From: an uncultured Brevundimonas sp.
GTDB taxonomy: Bacteria; Pseudomonadota; Alphaproteobacteria; Caulobacterales; Caulobacteraceae
DNA: 13,997 nucleotides
Direction: 5' to 3'
Assembly (NCBI GenBank): GCA_946885435.1
Contig: CAMPGL010000037.1
Coordinates: forward strand, 1 to 13,997
Shown here: positions 7,114 through 13,997 of the stretch, in pieces
Layout of the letters: each line of letters begins with the position of its first letter
Numbering within the stretch: position 1 is the first letter of the stretch
The notes under the pieces: model-generated
Databases searched by the model: none
Told to the model about the DNA's origin: nothing
Seen by the model: only the letters and a program-made list of their open reading frames with translations
Position numbers and translations under genes: made by a program

Positions 7114-9092
7114 TAGGCGGTTCCGCGGGCCAGTTCCTGGCTGATGCTGATCTGCGCCTCGCCGCCATTAAGTCGAGCGCGATAAACCTGCATGTTTTCC
7201 ATCACTCGCATCATGTAGTTGCGAGTTTCAGTGAAGGGCGCGCACTCGATGAAGTCGATGGGGTCCACGCCTGCGCCGCGCGGGTCGCCGCAGTAGGGGA
7301 TCCATTGCGGCGGACGAGCCGGGCCGGCGTTGTAGCCGATCGTCGTCAGCAGGTAGGACCCGCCGAAGTCGCTCAGCAGCTCGCCCAGGTGGAAGGTCCC
7401 GAGCTGGACGTTGTAGTCGGGGTCATACAGCGCCTCGGCTCCCCGCCAGGTCACGCCCAGGCGACGCGCGGCGCCGCTGGCGGTCGACGGCAGCATCTGC
7501 ATCATTCCGCGAGCGTCGGCGCTGGACCGGACGCGCGGGTCAAAGGCGCTCTCCTGGCGGATGATGGCGTGGACGAAGGCCGGGTCGGGACGCCCGGGTA
7601 CGTCCGGCACGGTGGTGATGGGATAGCCGCGCTCCGCCAGCGGGAACCCGCGCTGCGCCGCCGTCCGCGCCACGTGCATCGATAGATCCTGCAGGCCGTA
7701 TTCGCGCGAGAGGTCGACGAGCAGCGCATAGTCCTCTGCGTTGGTCAGGCTGTCGTCGAGGTGCATGACGAAGACGCGCACGAGGCTCTCTTCACCGGCG
7801 GACATCAGGCGGCGGATGGCCTGGACCAGCGGATAGCCCTCGAAACGCGCCCGGTCCGCGTCCGTCGGACGGGGCTCGGGCGGCAGGCGCATCGTTCGGT
7901 TTCCGGCCCGCTCGGCGGCCAGCTGGCCGTAGAAGGCCCAAGTGTAGCGGCCCCCCTCGGCGTAATAGGCCGACGCTGCGGCGTCGTCGCCCTGGGCCTC
8001 GGCGGCGCGGCCCAGCCAGTAGAGGGCGCGGCTCTGGGTGATGGGCGTCGTGCTCATCGTCCGCAGGGCTTCGAAGTGGCGCGCGGCCTGCGCCGGATTG
8101 TTCAGCTTGGTGAGCGCGATCCAGCCGGCGAAGAACTCGGCGTCCACACGACGGTCGCCGCCGGGAAAGCCGTGGCCGGCCATGGCGTGATAGGCGCTGG
8201 TGTAGTCGCGCGCCTGCAGTGCATCGATGAAGTAGTTGCGCCGCTCCGTCCACAGCAGGTCCTGGCCCTCGGAGTGGGTCGGAGCCGCCGGAAAGCGCGA
8301 CAGATGCTGGAAGCCCATGCTCTCGGCGCCGCTCAGCCGATAACGGCGGGCCCGCTCGACGGCCAGGCCGGGATCGTTTTCGAGCTGCGCCGGCACGAAG
8401 GGCGCCGATGCGCCGTTGCGCAGCGCCATGCGCGCCTCTGCGAGGGCGCGGTACTCTGACGACACCAGCGGCAGCATGGCGCGCGTGGCGGGGCCTTGCG
8501 GGCCGTACAGGAGGGTGTCGAGGCGCTTTTCGTGGTCGGCGACGGTGAACCACGACCCGTAGGCCGCCAGCATCCGCTCCTGCAGACCGAGGTCAAAGGA
8601 CCTATTGCGCCACCAGTCGATAACCAGCGTCTGCGCCTCGGCCGTGCGGCCCGTCGCGCTCAGGGCCTGGGCGAGGGCGAAGGCGCCTGCCGCCGTCTGC
8701 GGTTGCCCGCCGGAGAAGAAGTCGATGACCTGCTGCGGAGAGGCGTAGGAGGTTGACAGGGCCTGTTCGGCCGCTTCCTGCCGGCTCTCGGCGCGCGGCC
8801 AGCCCTGCAGCTCGCGCGAGGCGGCCTCCAGCTCGCTGAAGCCGAGGTCGGCGCCGACCACGTCGATGAGGGCCCATCGGATGATCTGCCGCTGGACGGC
8901 GTCGCCGCTCGACGCATAGGCCTGGGCGAGGTTGGTGTCCCTTGCCCGCGCCGCCGCCAGCCCCTGGGTCAGAACCTCGGGCGAGCCGACCTGCGTCTGG
9001 ACGACGGCCGACAGGGTCGTGGCCTCGGGATGAGGCGCGGGCTGGAACAGGGCCGCGATCGCCGCGACTGCCGCCTGAAACCAGCTCACCAT
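7110..9092 (-). CDS. slt: Soluble lytic murein transglycosylase (Slt70-like, GH23)
   Basis: This 660-residue protein cleaves the MurNAc-GlcNAc bond of peptidoglycan, forming 1,6-anhydro ends. Residues 30-490 or so are a long helical-repeat region (Ala-rich, with repeated [19 protein letters not shown] helices near 355-370), like the superhelical ring of Slt70. The catalytic domain follows at about 500-640: [20 protein letters not shown] places the general acid Glu at 514, MMQMLPSTA is at 530-538, GYNAGP at 586-591, and the closing [17 protein letters not shown] is near 622-638. The N-terminus has a hydrophobic stretch (6-16) but no clear positive n-region, so the signal peptide is weak. The ATG at 9092 has GGAG seven bases upstream. 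It is divergent from dapA. Confidence 0.93.
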   Translation of the reverse strand: MVSWFQAAVAAIAALFQPAPHPEATTLSAVVQTQVGSPEVLTQGLAAARARDTNLAQAYASSGDAVQRQIIRWALIDVVGADLGFSELEAASRELQGWPRAESRQEAAEQALSTSYASPQQVIDFFSGGQPQTAAGAFALAQALSATGRTAEAQTLVIDWWRNRSFDLGLQERMLAAYGSWFTVADHEKRLDTLLYGPQGPATRAMLPLVSSEYRALAEARMALRNGASAPFVPAQLENDPGLAVERARRYRLSGAESMGFQHLSRFPAAPTHSEGQDLLWTERRNYFIDALQARDYTSAYHAMAGHGFPGGDRRVDAEFFAGWIALTKLNNPAQAARHFEALRTMSTTPITQSRALYWLGRAAEAQGDDAAASAYYAEGGRYTWAFYGQLAAERAGNRTMRLPPEPRPTDADRARFEGYPLVQAIRRLMSAGEESLVRVFVMHLDDSLTNAEDYALLVDLSREYGLQDLSMHVARTAAQRGFPLAERGYPITTVPDVPGRPDPAFVHAIIRQESAFDPRVRSSADARGMMQMLPSTASGAARRLGVTWRGAEALYDPDYNVQLGTFHLGELLSDFGGSYLLTTIGYNAGPARPPQWIPYCGDPRGAGVDPIDFIECAPFTETRNYMMRVMENMQVYRARLNGGEAQISISQELARGTAY

Positions 9093-9122
9093 TCCGTCAC
9101 TCCGTTCTCTGCCTGCCGATGG

Positions 9123-9151
9123 TTGCGGCGCACCCTTTGCGCGCCTAGGTT
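9123..9151 (+). promoter_or_regulatory. Putative dapA promoter
   Basis: TTGCGG at 9123-9128 and TAGGTT at 9146-9151 are separated by 17 bp, the standard spacing for the housekeeping sigma factor. The wider -10 region (CCTAGGTT) shares CTA and W with the Caulobacter-type GCTANAWC box as I recall it. A start point near 9158-9160 would give a leader of about 25 nt before the dapA ATG. This is inferred from motif matching only. Confidence 0.4.
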
Positions 9152-9159
9152 CGCGAACC
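9148..9159. promoter_or_regulatory. 12-bp perfect palindrome on the dapA promoter
   Basis: GGTTCGCGAACC is a perfect 12-bp palindrome that overlaps the putative -10 element and start point of dapA, in the 91-bp region shared with the divergent transglycosylase gene. Position and symmetry suit a repressor operator. It does not match the alphaproteobacterial LexA box (GTTC-N7-GTTC). The binding protein is unknown. Confidence 0.35.
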
Positions 9160-9183
9160 CCTCAGCGAGAAACCCGTCTGACC

Positions 9184-10071
9184 ATGAACCGCCCCCTTTT
9201 CAAGGGCGTGATCACCGCCCTGATCACACCATTTCGTGACGGAAAAGTGGACGAGGCCGCCTTCCGGTTGCTGCTGGAGCGTCAGATCGAGGGCGGGGTG
9301 GACGGTGTCGTGCCGGTCGGGACTACCGGAGAGAGCGCCACAGTAAGCGCCGATGAGCACAAGCGGATCGTCGAACTCTGCGTCGAGATCGCCGCCGGCC
9401 GCGTGCGGGTGATCGCCGGCGCCGGGGCTTCGGCGACCGACAAGGCGATCGACCTGGTGCGCCACGCCAAGACCGTCGGCGCCGACGGGGCGCTGGTGGT
9501 GACACCCTATTACAACCGGCCAAGCCAGGACGGGCTCTACGCCCATTTCGCGGCGATCAACGACGCGGTCCAGTTGCCGGTGCTGCTGTACAACGTGCCG
9601 GGACGGACGGGCGTGGACCTCGCCGACGCCACGACCGCGCGGCTGGCCGAGCTGCCCAACATCGTCGGCATCAAGGACGCGACCGGCGACATGGGCCGCG
9701 TCAGCCGGATGCGGAACGACTGCCCAGAGGGCTTCGCCCTGATCTCGGGGGATGATCCGAGCTTCCTTGGTTACCTGGCGCACGGCGGGCATGGGGTGAT
9801 CTCGGTCACCTCGAACGTGGCCCCCGCCGCGATGGCGCACCTCTACGCCGCGGCCGTCGCCGGCGACTGGGAGGCCGCGCGCGCCCAGCAGGACCGGCTC
9901 ATCGACCTGCACAAGGCGCTGTTCCTCGACAGCTCGCCGTCCCCGACGAAGTACGTGCTGTCGAAGCTGGGTCATTGCGCCGAGGAGCTGCGCCTGCCGC
10001 TGATCCCGTGCGCGGACGCCGCGAAGGACCGGATCGACGCCGCGGTGAGCCTGGCCGGCGTTACGGCATGA
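9184..10071 (+). CDS. dapA: 4-hydroxy-tetrahydrodipicolinate synthase
   Basis: DapA condenses pyruvate with aspartate-semialdehyde, the first committed step of the diaminopimelate/lysine branch, in the cytosol. The 295-residue length matches the TIM-barrel family. Key residues are visible: the GTTGE pyruvate-carboxylate loop at 46-50, the catalytic Tyr136 in LLYNVPGRT, Arg141, and the Schiff-base Lys164 in [15 protein letters not shown] at 107-113 is also family-typical. The ATG at 9184 gives the usual N-terminus ([12 protein letters not shown]); the Shine-Dalgarno is weak (AGCGAGAAA). Its TGA overlaps the smpB ATG, so the two genes are co-transcribed and probably translationally coupled. Diaminopimelate feeds peptidoglycan synthesis, which fits the neighbouring cell-wall hydrolase in theme only. 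Confidence 0.97.
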   Translation: MNRPLFKGVITALITPFRDGKVDEAAFRLLLERQIEGGVDGVVPVGTTGESATVSADEHKRIVELCVEIAAGRVRVIAGAGASATDKAIDLVRHAKTVGADGALVVTPYYNRPSQDGLYAHFAAINDAVQLPVLLYNVPGRTGVDLADATTARLAELPNIVGIKDATGDMGRVSRMRNDCPEGFALISGDDPSFLGYLAHGGHGVISVTSNVAPAAMAHLYAAAVAGDWEAARAQQDRLIDLHKALFLDSSPSPTKYVLSKLGHCAEELRLPLIPCADAAKDRIDAAVSLAGVTA

Positions 10072-10535
10072 GTGACGCGCCGGCCCGCAAGCTGATCGCC
10101 GAGAACCGGCGCGCGCGCTTCGACTACTTCCTGGAAGAGAGCTTCGAGGCCGGGCTGGCGCTGACCGGCACCGAGGTGAAGTCCCTGCGCGGCGGGCGGG
10201 CCAACATCGCCGAGAGCTATGCGGCCGTCGAAGGCCGAGAGCTGATGCTCGTCAACGCCGACATCCCGCCCTACGGCCAGGCCAACCGCTTCAACCACGA
10301 GCCGCGCCGGCCGCGGAAGCTGCTGATGCGCCGCCGCCAGATCGACAAGCTGATCGGCGCGGTCCAGCGCGAGGGCCGCACCCTCGTGCCGGTGAAGCTC
10401 TATTTCAACGAGAAGGGCCTGGCCAAGCTCGAGGTGGCGCTCGCCAAGGGCAAGAAGGCCCACGACAAGCGCGAGGCCTCAGCCGAGCGCGACTGGCAGC
10501 GCGACAAGGCCCGGCTGCTGCGCGAGAAGGGCTAG
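10068..10535 (+). CDS. smpB: SsrA-binding protein SmpB
   Basis: SmpB binds tmRNA and delivers it to stalled ribosomes for trans-translation. The 155-residue protein has the family order: [16 protein letters not shown] near the N-terminus, [20 protein letters not shown] at 32-51, [23 protein letters not shown] at 82-95, [24 protein letters not shown] split at the GLAK turn, and a basic, helical C-terminal tail ending [11 protein letters not shown] that enters the ribosomal mRNA channel. I chose the ATG at 10068 (ATGA overlap with dapA) over upstream in-frame starts that would overlap dapA by about 90 bp. The stop TAG is only one base from the stop of the convergent small membrane-protein gene. 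The tmRNA gene itself is not seen in the window. Confidence 0.97.
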   Translation: MSDAPARKLIAENRRARFDYFLEESFEAGLALTGTEVKSLRGGRANIAESYAAVEGRELMLVNADIPPYGQANRFNHEPRRPRKLLMRRRQIDKLIGAVQREGRTLVPVKLYFNEKGLAKLEVALAKGKKAHDKREASAERDWQRDKARLLREKG

Positions 10536-10536
10536 G

Positions 10537-10911
10537 TCAGCGGGCAGTGAGACGGCCCTCCGCTATCAGCCTGCGTCTCTGTTCTCTGGCGTATCCGACT
10601 ACAATATTGACGAACGTCACGGTGAGAAGGACCAACCAAAGGCGCTCTCCGGCCAGGCTGGTCACGTCCCATCCTGACGACGTGTGAATTCCGCGGAGCG
10701 TAGAGAGATAGGCTTCAGAATCGGCCATCTCCCACAGGGCGGCCAAGAAAAGCATCGTCCACGTTCCGATGACTATGCAGTAGGCGATCGTCACTAAAGG
10801 ATGGCCGAGCAGCCGCATCCACCGCAGTGCCGCACTTCCGTGGAGGTGGGGGTCGCTCTTGTGTTGGTCGCGTTCGAGGCTGCCAGTAATGCGGTATAGC
10901 CAATCAAACAT
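10537..10911 (-). CDS. Small two-helix membrane protein, unrecognised
   Basis: I do not recognise this 124-residue protein. It has a charged N-terminal part (1-30), a first membrane helix at about 37-60 (LVTIAYCIVIGTWTMLFLAAL), a loop of about 28 residues with DVTSLAGERLW, a second helix at about 89-107, and a basic tail (EQRRRLIAEGR). Both ends are probably cytosolic, because the flanks carry many Arg residues. The ATG at 10911 has GAGGG six bases upstream, good evidence for translation. It lies 31 bp behind hemF on the same strand and may be co-transcribed. Base composition is unlike the neighbours: by hand count about 58% GC over 10561-10920, with AT-rich codons (ATA, ATT, TAT, AAA) rare elsewhere in the window. 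That suggests recent arrival or a fast-evolving orphan gene. Confidence 0.7.
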   Translation of the reverse strand: MFDWLYRITGSLERDQHKSDPHLHGSAALRWMRLLGHPLVTIAYCIVIGTWTMLFLAALWEMADSEAYLSTLRGIHTSSGWDVTSLAGERLWLVLLTVTFVNIVVGYAREQRRRLIAEGRLTAR

Positions 10912-10942
10912 GGTCAGCCCTCATACAGCCTGATCTGTGAAG

Positions 10943-11833
10943 CTAGGGCCACTTCACCTCCGGCGGCATGGAGCTGAGGATCGACTCCACGTTGCCGCCG
11001 GTCTTCAGGCCGAACAGGGTGCCGCGGTCGTAGAGCAGGTTGAACTCGACGTAGCGGCCGCGGCGGACCAGCTGCTCCTCGCGCTCCTCGGCCGTCCAGG
11101 GTTCGGCCATGCGCCCCCGCACGATGCTGGTGTAGCTCTCCAGGAAGGCCAGGCCGACGTCCCGCGTGAAGGCGAAGTCGCGGGCGAAGTCGCCCGAGTC
11201 GTGGTGGTCGTAGAAGATGCCGCCGATGCCGCGCGGCTCGTTTCGGTGCGGCAGGAAGAAGTATTCGTCGCACCAGGCCTTGTAGCGGGCGTACCAGCCT
11301 TCGCCCGGGTCGTGGGCGTCGCAGACGGTCTTGTAGGCGGCGTGGAAGGCGAGGGCGTCCGGGTTCTCCTGGTTGCGCTGGACGTCGAGCACGGGGGTCA
11401 GGTCGCCGCCGCCGCCGAACCAGGACTTCGTCGTCGAGATCAGCCGCGTATTCATGTGCGCGGCCGGAACGCGCGGGCTGCGCGGATGGATGATGACGCT
11501 GACGCCGGTGGCGAAGAAGCGCGGATCCTCATCCGCCCCCGGCACCGACTTGGCGAACTCGGGCGTGAAGGTCCCGTGCACGGTCGAGACGTGGACGCCG
11601 GCCTTCTCAAAGAGGCGGCCGTGCAGCATCGAGGCGACACCGCCGCCACCTTCGGGGCGGGTCCAGGGCTTTCGCTCGAAGCGGCCCGGCTCTCCTGGAA
11701 AGAGGTCGGCGGGCGCCTCGGCCTCCAGCGCCTCCAGAGACTCGCACAGGCGATCGCGGAAGGTCTCGAACCAGGCGCGGGCGATTTCCTGGCGTTCGGC
11801 GAGGTCGAGGTCGAGGGAAGGGGCGGCGGTCAT
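10943..11833 (-). CDS. hemF: Oxygen-dependent coproporphyrinogen III oxidase
   Basis: HemF decarboxylates two propionates of coproporphyrinogen III to vinyl groups using O2, the aerobic route in heme synthesis, in the cytosol. The 296-residue protein matches the family length. Conserved blocks are [21 protein letters not shown] (split near 115) with the substrate-contact HMNTR at 126-130, [10 protein letters not shown] at 138-147, [18 protein letters not shown] at 192-209, and the C-terminal [21 protein letters not shown] (about 260-280) followed by [12 protein letters not shown] chose the ATG at 11833; an in-frame TTG four codons upstream is less likely. The Shine-Dalgarno is weak (GAAG). 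No FNR box or iron-responsive element is obvious upstream. No anaerobic counterpart (hemN) is in the window. Confidence 0.97.
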   Translation of the reverse strand: MTAAPSLDLDLAERQEIARAWFETFRDRLCESLEALEAEAPADLFPGEPGRFERKPWTRPEGGGGVASMLHGRLFEKAGVHVSTVHGTFTPEFAKSVPGADEDPRFFATGVSVIIHPRSPRVPAAHMNTRLISTTKSWFGGGGDLTPVLDVQRNQENPDALAFHAAYKTVCDAHDPGEGWYARYKAWCDEYFFLPHRNEPRGIGGIFYDHHDSGDFARDFAFTRDVGLAFLESYTSIVRGRMAEPWTAEEREEQLVRRGRYVEFNLLYDRGTLFGLKTGGNVESILSSMPPEVKWP

Positions 11834-11920
11834 GGGCGGCTTCAATCACAGGCGGGCCGGGGCGTCACGTCCGGAACGTTGCGTACGAGCTGTCGCGACG
11901 CGCGGCATGCCCGCCAAAAC

Positions 11921-11956
11921 ACGGTCCAAACCGTCCGAACCGTCCAGACCGCCCGG
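11921..11956. repeat. Four tandem 9-bp units, consensus ACCGTCCRA
   Basis: Units start at 11921, 11930, 11939 and 11948: ACGGTCCAA, ACCGTCCGA, ACCGTCCAG and ACCGCCCGG. A further isolated ACCGTCC is at 11974-11980. The first two units also form an inverted repeat, ACGGT-CCAA-ACCGT (11921-11934). The array sits about 90 bp upstream of the hemF start, in the 255-bp divergent region 11834-12088 between hemF and the dipeptidase gene, which otherwise shows no gene and no clear promoter. It may be a cluster of regulator sites or just a slippage product. Confidence 0.5.
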
Positions 11957-12088
11957 ATACAAGCGGGCAGGGGACCGTCCCAGTCGCCATGTTAGGACCT
12001 CGGCGGGGGAGGGGGACGGGCGATGCCCTCAAAGCCCTTTCTCGTTGCGCGGCCGGGCGGCTAGGGTGCTTCGAAACGGGAGTTCCTC

Positions 12089-13375
12089 ATGCACCGCCTG
12101 CTGATGCTCGGGGCCGCGCTGGCCTGCCTTTCCACGCCCGCCCTGGCCCAGGACGAACAGCCCGACCGCCGCACGCCGGAGGAGCAGAGGGTGCGCGCCG
12201 TGCTGGCCGCCACGCCCATGATCGACGGCCACAACGACCTGCCCTGGCAGGTGCGCGAGCGCTGGGCCGGCGACGCGACGCAGCTCGATCTGACGGCGGA
12301 CCTGTCGCGGCTGGAGCCGCCGCTGCACACGGACATCGCGCGTCTGCGGGCGGGCGGCGTCGGCGGCCAGTTCTGGTCGGTCTACGTCCCGGCGCAGCTG
12401 TCAGGCGGCGAGGCCACCGTCGCGGTGATGCAGCAGATCGACCTGGTGCGCGAGCTGGCGCGCCGGCACCCGGACGTCTTCGAACTCGCTTTCACCGCCG
12501 CCGACGTCGAGCGCATCCACGGGGAAGGGCGGATCGCCTCGCTGATCGGCATGGAGGGCGGCAACGGCATCGCCGAATCGCTGCCGGTCCTGCGGACGCT
12601 GTTCGAGGCGGGGGTCCGCTACATGACCCTGACCCATTCGCAGAACCTGCCCTGGGCGGACTCCGCGACGGACGAGGCCGAGCACGACGGGCTGACGCCC
12701 TTCGGTGTGGCGGTGGTGCGCGAGATGAACCGGCTGGGCATGCTGGTCGACCTCAGCCACGTGTCGGAGGCCGCGATGAACGACGCGCTCGATGCGACGC
12801 GCGCTCCGGTCATCTTCTCGCATTCCTCGGCACGAGCGGTCGCGGACCACCCCAGGAACGTGCCGGACGCGGTGCTGCGCCGCCTGCCGGACAACGGCGG
12901 GGTTGTGATGGTCACCTTCGTGCCGGGCTTCGTCTCGCCGGAGCTTCGGGCCTGGAGTCTGGCGAGGACCGCGCAGCGGGAGCGGCTCGCAGCTCTGGCC
13001 CCCGGCGACACGGTGGCCGTCGACGCCGGCGTCGCCGCCTGGACGGCGGCAAATCCCGCGCCGCGCGCGACCCTGTCCCAGGTGGCGGACCACATCGAGC
13101 ACGTCCGTGACGTGGCGGGAATCGATCACGTCGGGCTGGGCGGCGACTTCGACGGGATCGAAGACACGGTCGATGGACTGAATGGGGTGGAGGACTATCC
13201 GGACCTGCTGACCGAACTGGCCCGGCGCGGCTGGAGCGATGACGACCTCGCCAAGCTGGCGGGCGGAAATGTCTTGCGCGTCATGCGTCAGGTCGAGGCC
13301 GTGGCGCGCGAACTGGCGGCCGAGCCGACCCCCTACGGGACCCTCGAACAGCTCGATGGAGCGGTCGCAAGCTGA
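12089..13375 (+). CDS. Membrane dipeptidase family (M19, renal dipeptidase-like), exported
   Basis: This 428-residue protein is a zinc-dependent dipeptidase of peptidase family M19 (amidohydrolase fold). Residues 1-20 form a signal peptide with an ALA-Q cleavage site and no lipobox, so it is probably periplasmic. Metal ligands typical of the family are visible: His48 and Asp50 in DGHND, the bridging Glu156 in GMEGG, His224 in DLSHVS, and His245 in FSHSSARAV. The substrate-contact Arg256 is in DHPRN and Asp353 in GGDFDGI. Members cleave dipeptides, often including D-amino-acid ones; the substrate here is unknown. The ATG at 12089 has GGGAG six bases upstream. It stands alone between the divergent hemF and the downstream petA. 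Confidence 0.94.
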   Translation: MHRLLMLGAALACLSTPALAQDEQPDRRTPEEQRVRAVLAATPMIDGHNDLPWQVRERWAGDATQLDLTADLSRLEPPLHTDIARLRAGGVGGQFWSVYVPAQLSGGEATVAVMQQIDLVRELARRHPDVFELAFTAADVERIHGEGRIASLIGMEGGNGIAESLPVLRTLFEAGVRYMTLTHSQNLPWADSATDEAEHDGLTPFGVAVVREMNRLGMLVDLSHVSEAAMNDALDATRAPVIFSHSSARAVADHPRNVPDAVLRRLPDNGGVVMVTFVPGFVSPELRAWSLARTAQRERLAALAPGDTVAVDAGVAAWTAANPAPRATLSQVADHIEHVRDVAGIDHVGLGGDFDGIEDTVDGLNGVEDYPDLLTELARRGWSDDDLAKLAGGNVLRVMRQVEAVARELAAEPTPYGTLEQLDGAVAS

Positions 13376-13381
13376 GGAAGC

Positions 13382-13404
13382 ACCGGTTTCCGTCACTGAC
13401 CGGT
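13382..13404. repeat. Paired ACCGGT sites next to the petA -35 element
   Basis: Two copies of the self-palindromic ACCGGT lie at 13382-13387 and 13399-13404, 17 bp apart start to start, in the similar contexts CACCGGTTT and GACCGGTTG. The second abuts the putative -35 element of petA. They could be a regulator's half-sites, but hexamers of this composition recur by chance. Confidence 0.25.
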
Positions 13405-13432
13405 TGAAAAAGCCCCGGCCCCGCTCTAATCC
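13404..13432 (+). promoter_or_regulatory. Putative petA promoter
   Basis: TTGAAA at 13404-13409 and TAATCC at 13427-13432 are 17 bp apart, the best sigma-70-like pair in the window. Transcription from near 13438-13440 would give a leader of about 65 to 85 nt depending on which petA start is used. The placement between the dipeptidase stop and petA supports it; no experimental evidence is available. Confidence 0.45.
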
Positions 13433-13452
13433 CGGCGCACGCACGGCCGGGG
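13413..13452. repeat. Inverted repeat CCCCGGCC / GGCCGGGG with 24-nt loop
   Basis: The arms at 13413-13420 and 13445-13452 are perfectly complementary over 8 bp. The structure could end the dipeptidase transcript, but no T-tract follows, so an intrinsic terminator is not supported. It spans the putative petA -10 element, so it could instead affect petA expression. Short GC-only arms are cheap in this DNA. Confidence 0.25.
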
Positions 13453-13505
13453 GGACCAGGCCGGGCGACAATCTGTTTGCGGCGGAGAGGCTGTCTTCGC
13501 CGTCC

Positions 13506-13997
13506 ATGACAAAGGTGAGCCCAGTGACCGATCAGGTCGTTCATGGCGACGGCGCCGACCACGGCGGAGGCGATCCGAATCGCCGTGACTTCATCCACAT
13601 CGCCGCGGGCGCCGCGGCCGTGGGCGCGGGGGTCTCGGTCCTCTGGCCGCTGATCAACCAGATGAACCCGGCCGCCGACACCGTCGCGCTGGCCTCCATC
13701 GAGTTCGACCTGACCAAGGTCGCCGAGGGCCAACAGGTCGTCGTGCGCTGGCAGGGCAAGCCGGTGTTCGTGCGCTATCGCACGCCGGCCGAGATCGAGG
13801 CGGCCCGCACCACGCCGCTGTCCGAACTGAAGGACCCGCAGACCGACGCCGAGCGCGTCATCGAGGGGCACGAGCAGTATCTGGTGCTGGTCGGCTCGTG
13901 TACGCACCTGGGCTGCGTGCCGACGTTCGGCACCGGCGACTACGGCGGCTGGTTCTGCCCCTGCCACGGCTCGCACTACGACACCTCGGGCCGCATC
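13506..13997 (+). CDS. petA: Ubiquinol-cytochrome c reductase Rieske iron-sulfur subunit (3' end outside window)
   Basis: The frame is open to the right window edge, giving 164 residues of a protein usually about 180-200 long. A Tat-type start, NRRDFI at 25-30, is followed by one membrane anchor (about 31-52). The Rieske domain shows cluster box I SCTHLGC at 131-137 and box II CPCHGSHYD at 151-159. Ligands are Cys132, His134, Cys151 and His154, with Cys137 and Cys153 for the disulfide. It transfers electrons from ubiquinol to cytochrome c1 in complex III; petB and petC would be expected just beyond the window. The start is uncertain: ATG 13506 has no well-spaced Shine-Dalgarno, while GTG 13524 follows AAAGGTGAG at 13511-13519 and may be the true start, six codons shorter. 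Confidence 0.95.
   Translation, partial: MTKVSPVTDQVVHGDGADHGGGDPNRRDFIHIAAGAAAVGAGVSVLWPLINQMNPAADTVALASIEFDLTKVAEGQQVVVRWQGKPVFVRYRTPAEIEAARTTPLSELKDPQTDAERVIEGHEQYLVLVGSCTHLGCVPTFGTGDYGGWFCPCHGSHYDTSGRI

Noticed and set aside
10068..10535. tmRNA (ssrA) gene near smpB
   Set aside because: smpB is followed directly by an opposite-strand coding gene, and no tRNA-like ends or tag reading frame were seen in any gap of the window.
12045..12067. TTGCGC ... TAGGGT as a promoter for the dipeptidase gene
   Set aside because: The two elements are only 11 bp apart, too close for a normal sigma-70-type promoter, and no better pair was found nearby.
12401..13507. 368-codon open frame on the - strand ending just before petA
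   Set aside because: It is antisense to the dipeptidase, whose zinc-ligand motifs are all in the + frame.
13281..13976. 231-codon open frame on the - strand
   Set aside because: It is antisense to petA, which has both Rieske cluster boxes but no stop inside the window.

Overview
This is about 14 kb of GC-rich DNA with tightly packed, mostly vertical-looking housekeeping genes. The class is almost certainly Alphaproteobacteria. Gene content (dapA-smpB beside a soluble lytic transglycosylase, HrpB, HemF, a Rieske protein with a Tat-type N-terminus) and overall protein style suggest Caulobacterales, perhaps Brevundimonas; the genus is inference from memory, not a search. No tRNA, rRNA, insertion sequence, integrase or CRISPR array is visible. 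Both window ends cut genes: hrpB lacks its N-terminal part and petA lacks its C-terminal part.

Layout. 3-707 (+) is the C-terminal part of the helicase HrpB. 704-3791 (-) is a three-gene run read right to left: a family 2 glycosyltransferase, a class I RNA methyltransferase without a PUA domain, and a TrmH/SpoU RNA methyltransferase, all with overlapping ends. 3792-3915 is a divergent intergenic region with two small palindromes. 3916-7113 (+) is a four-gene unit, TetR regulator / periplasmic binding protein / FecCD permease / ATPase, in which every junction is a 4-bp ATGA overlap. This is a complete BtuFCD-type importer of a metal chelate such as cobalamin, siderophore or heme, under its own regulator but with no outer-membrane receptor in the window. 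7110-9092 (-) is a lytic transglycosylase, divergent from 9184-10535 (+) dapA-smpB (lysine/cell-wall precursor synthesis and trans-translation). 10537-11833 (-) holds hemF followed by an unrecognised two-helix membrane protein of lower GC. 12089-13375 (+) is an exported M19 dipeptidase and 13506-13997 (+) the start of the cytochrome bc1 Rieske subunit.

The genome is compact: four same-strand junctions are ATGA or GTGA overlaps, and two convergent pairs interlock their stop codons inside a shared CTAG. I did not find a clear undescribed multi-gene system. The items most worth a second look are the small atypical membrane protein behind hemF, the TetR-led importer of unknown substrate, the 118-bp out-of-frame overlap between the glycosyltransferase and methyltransferase genes, a perfect 12-bp palindrome on the likely dapA promoter, and a 9-bp-period repeat upstream of hemF.
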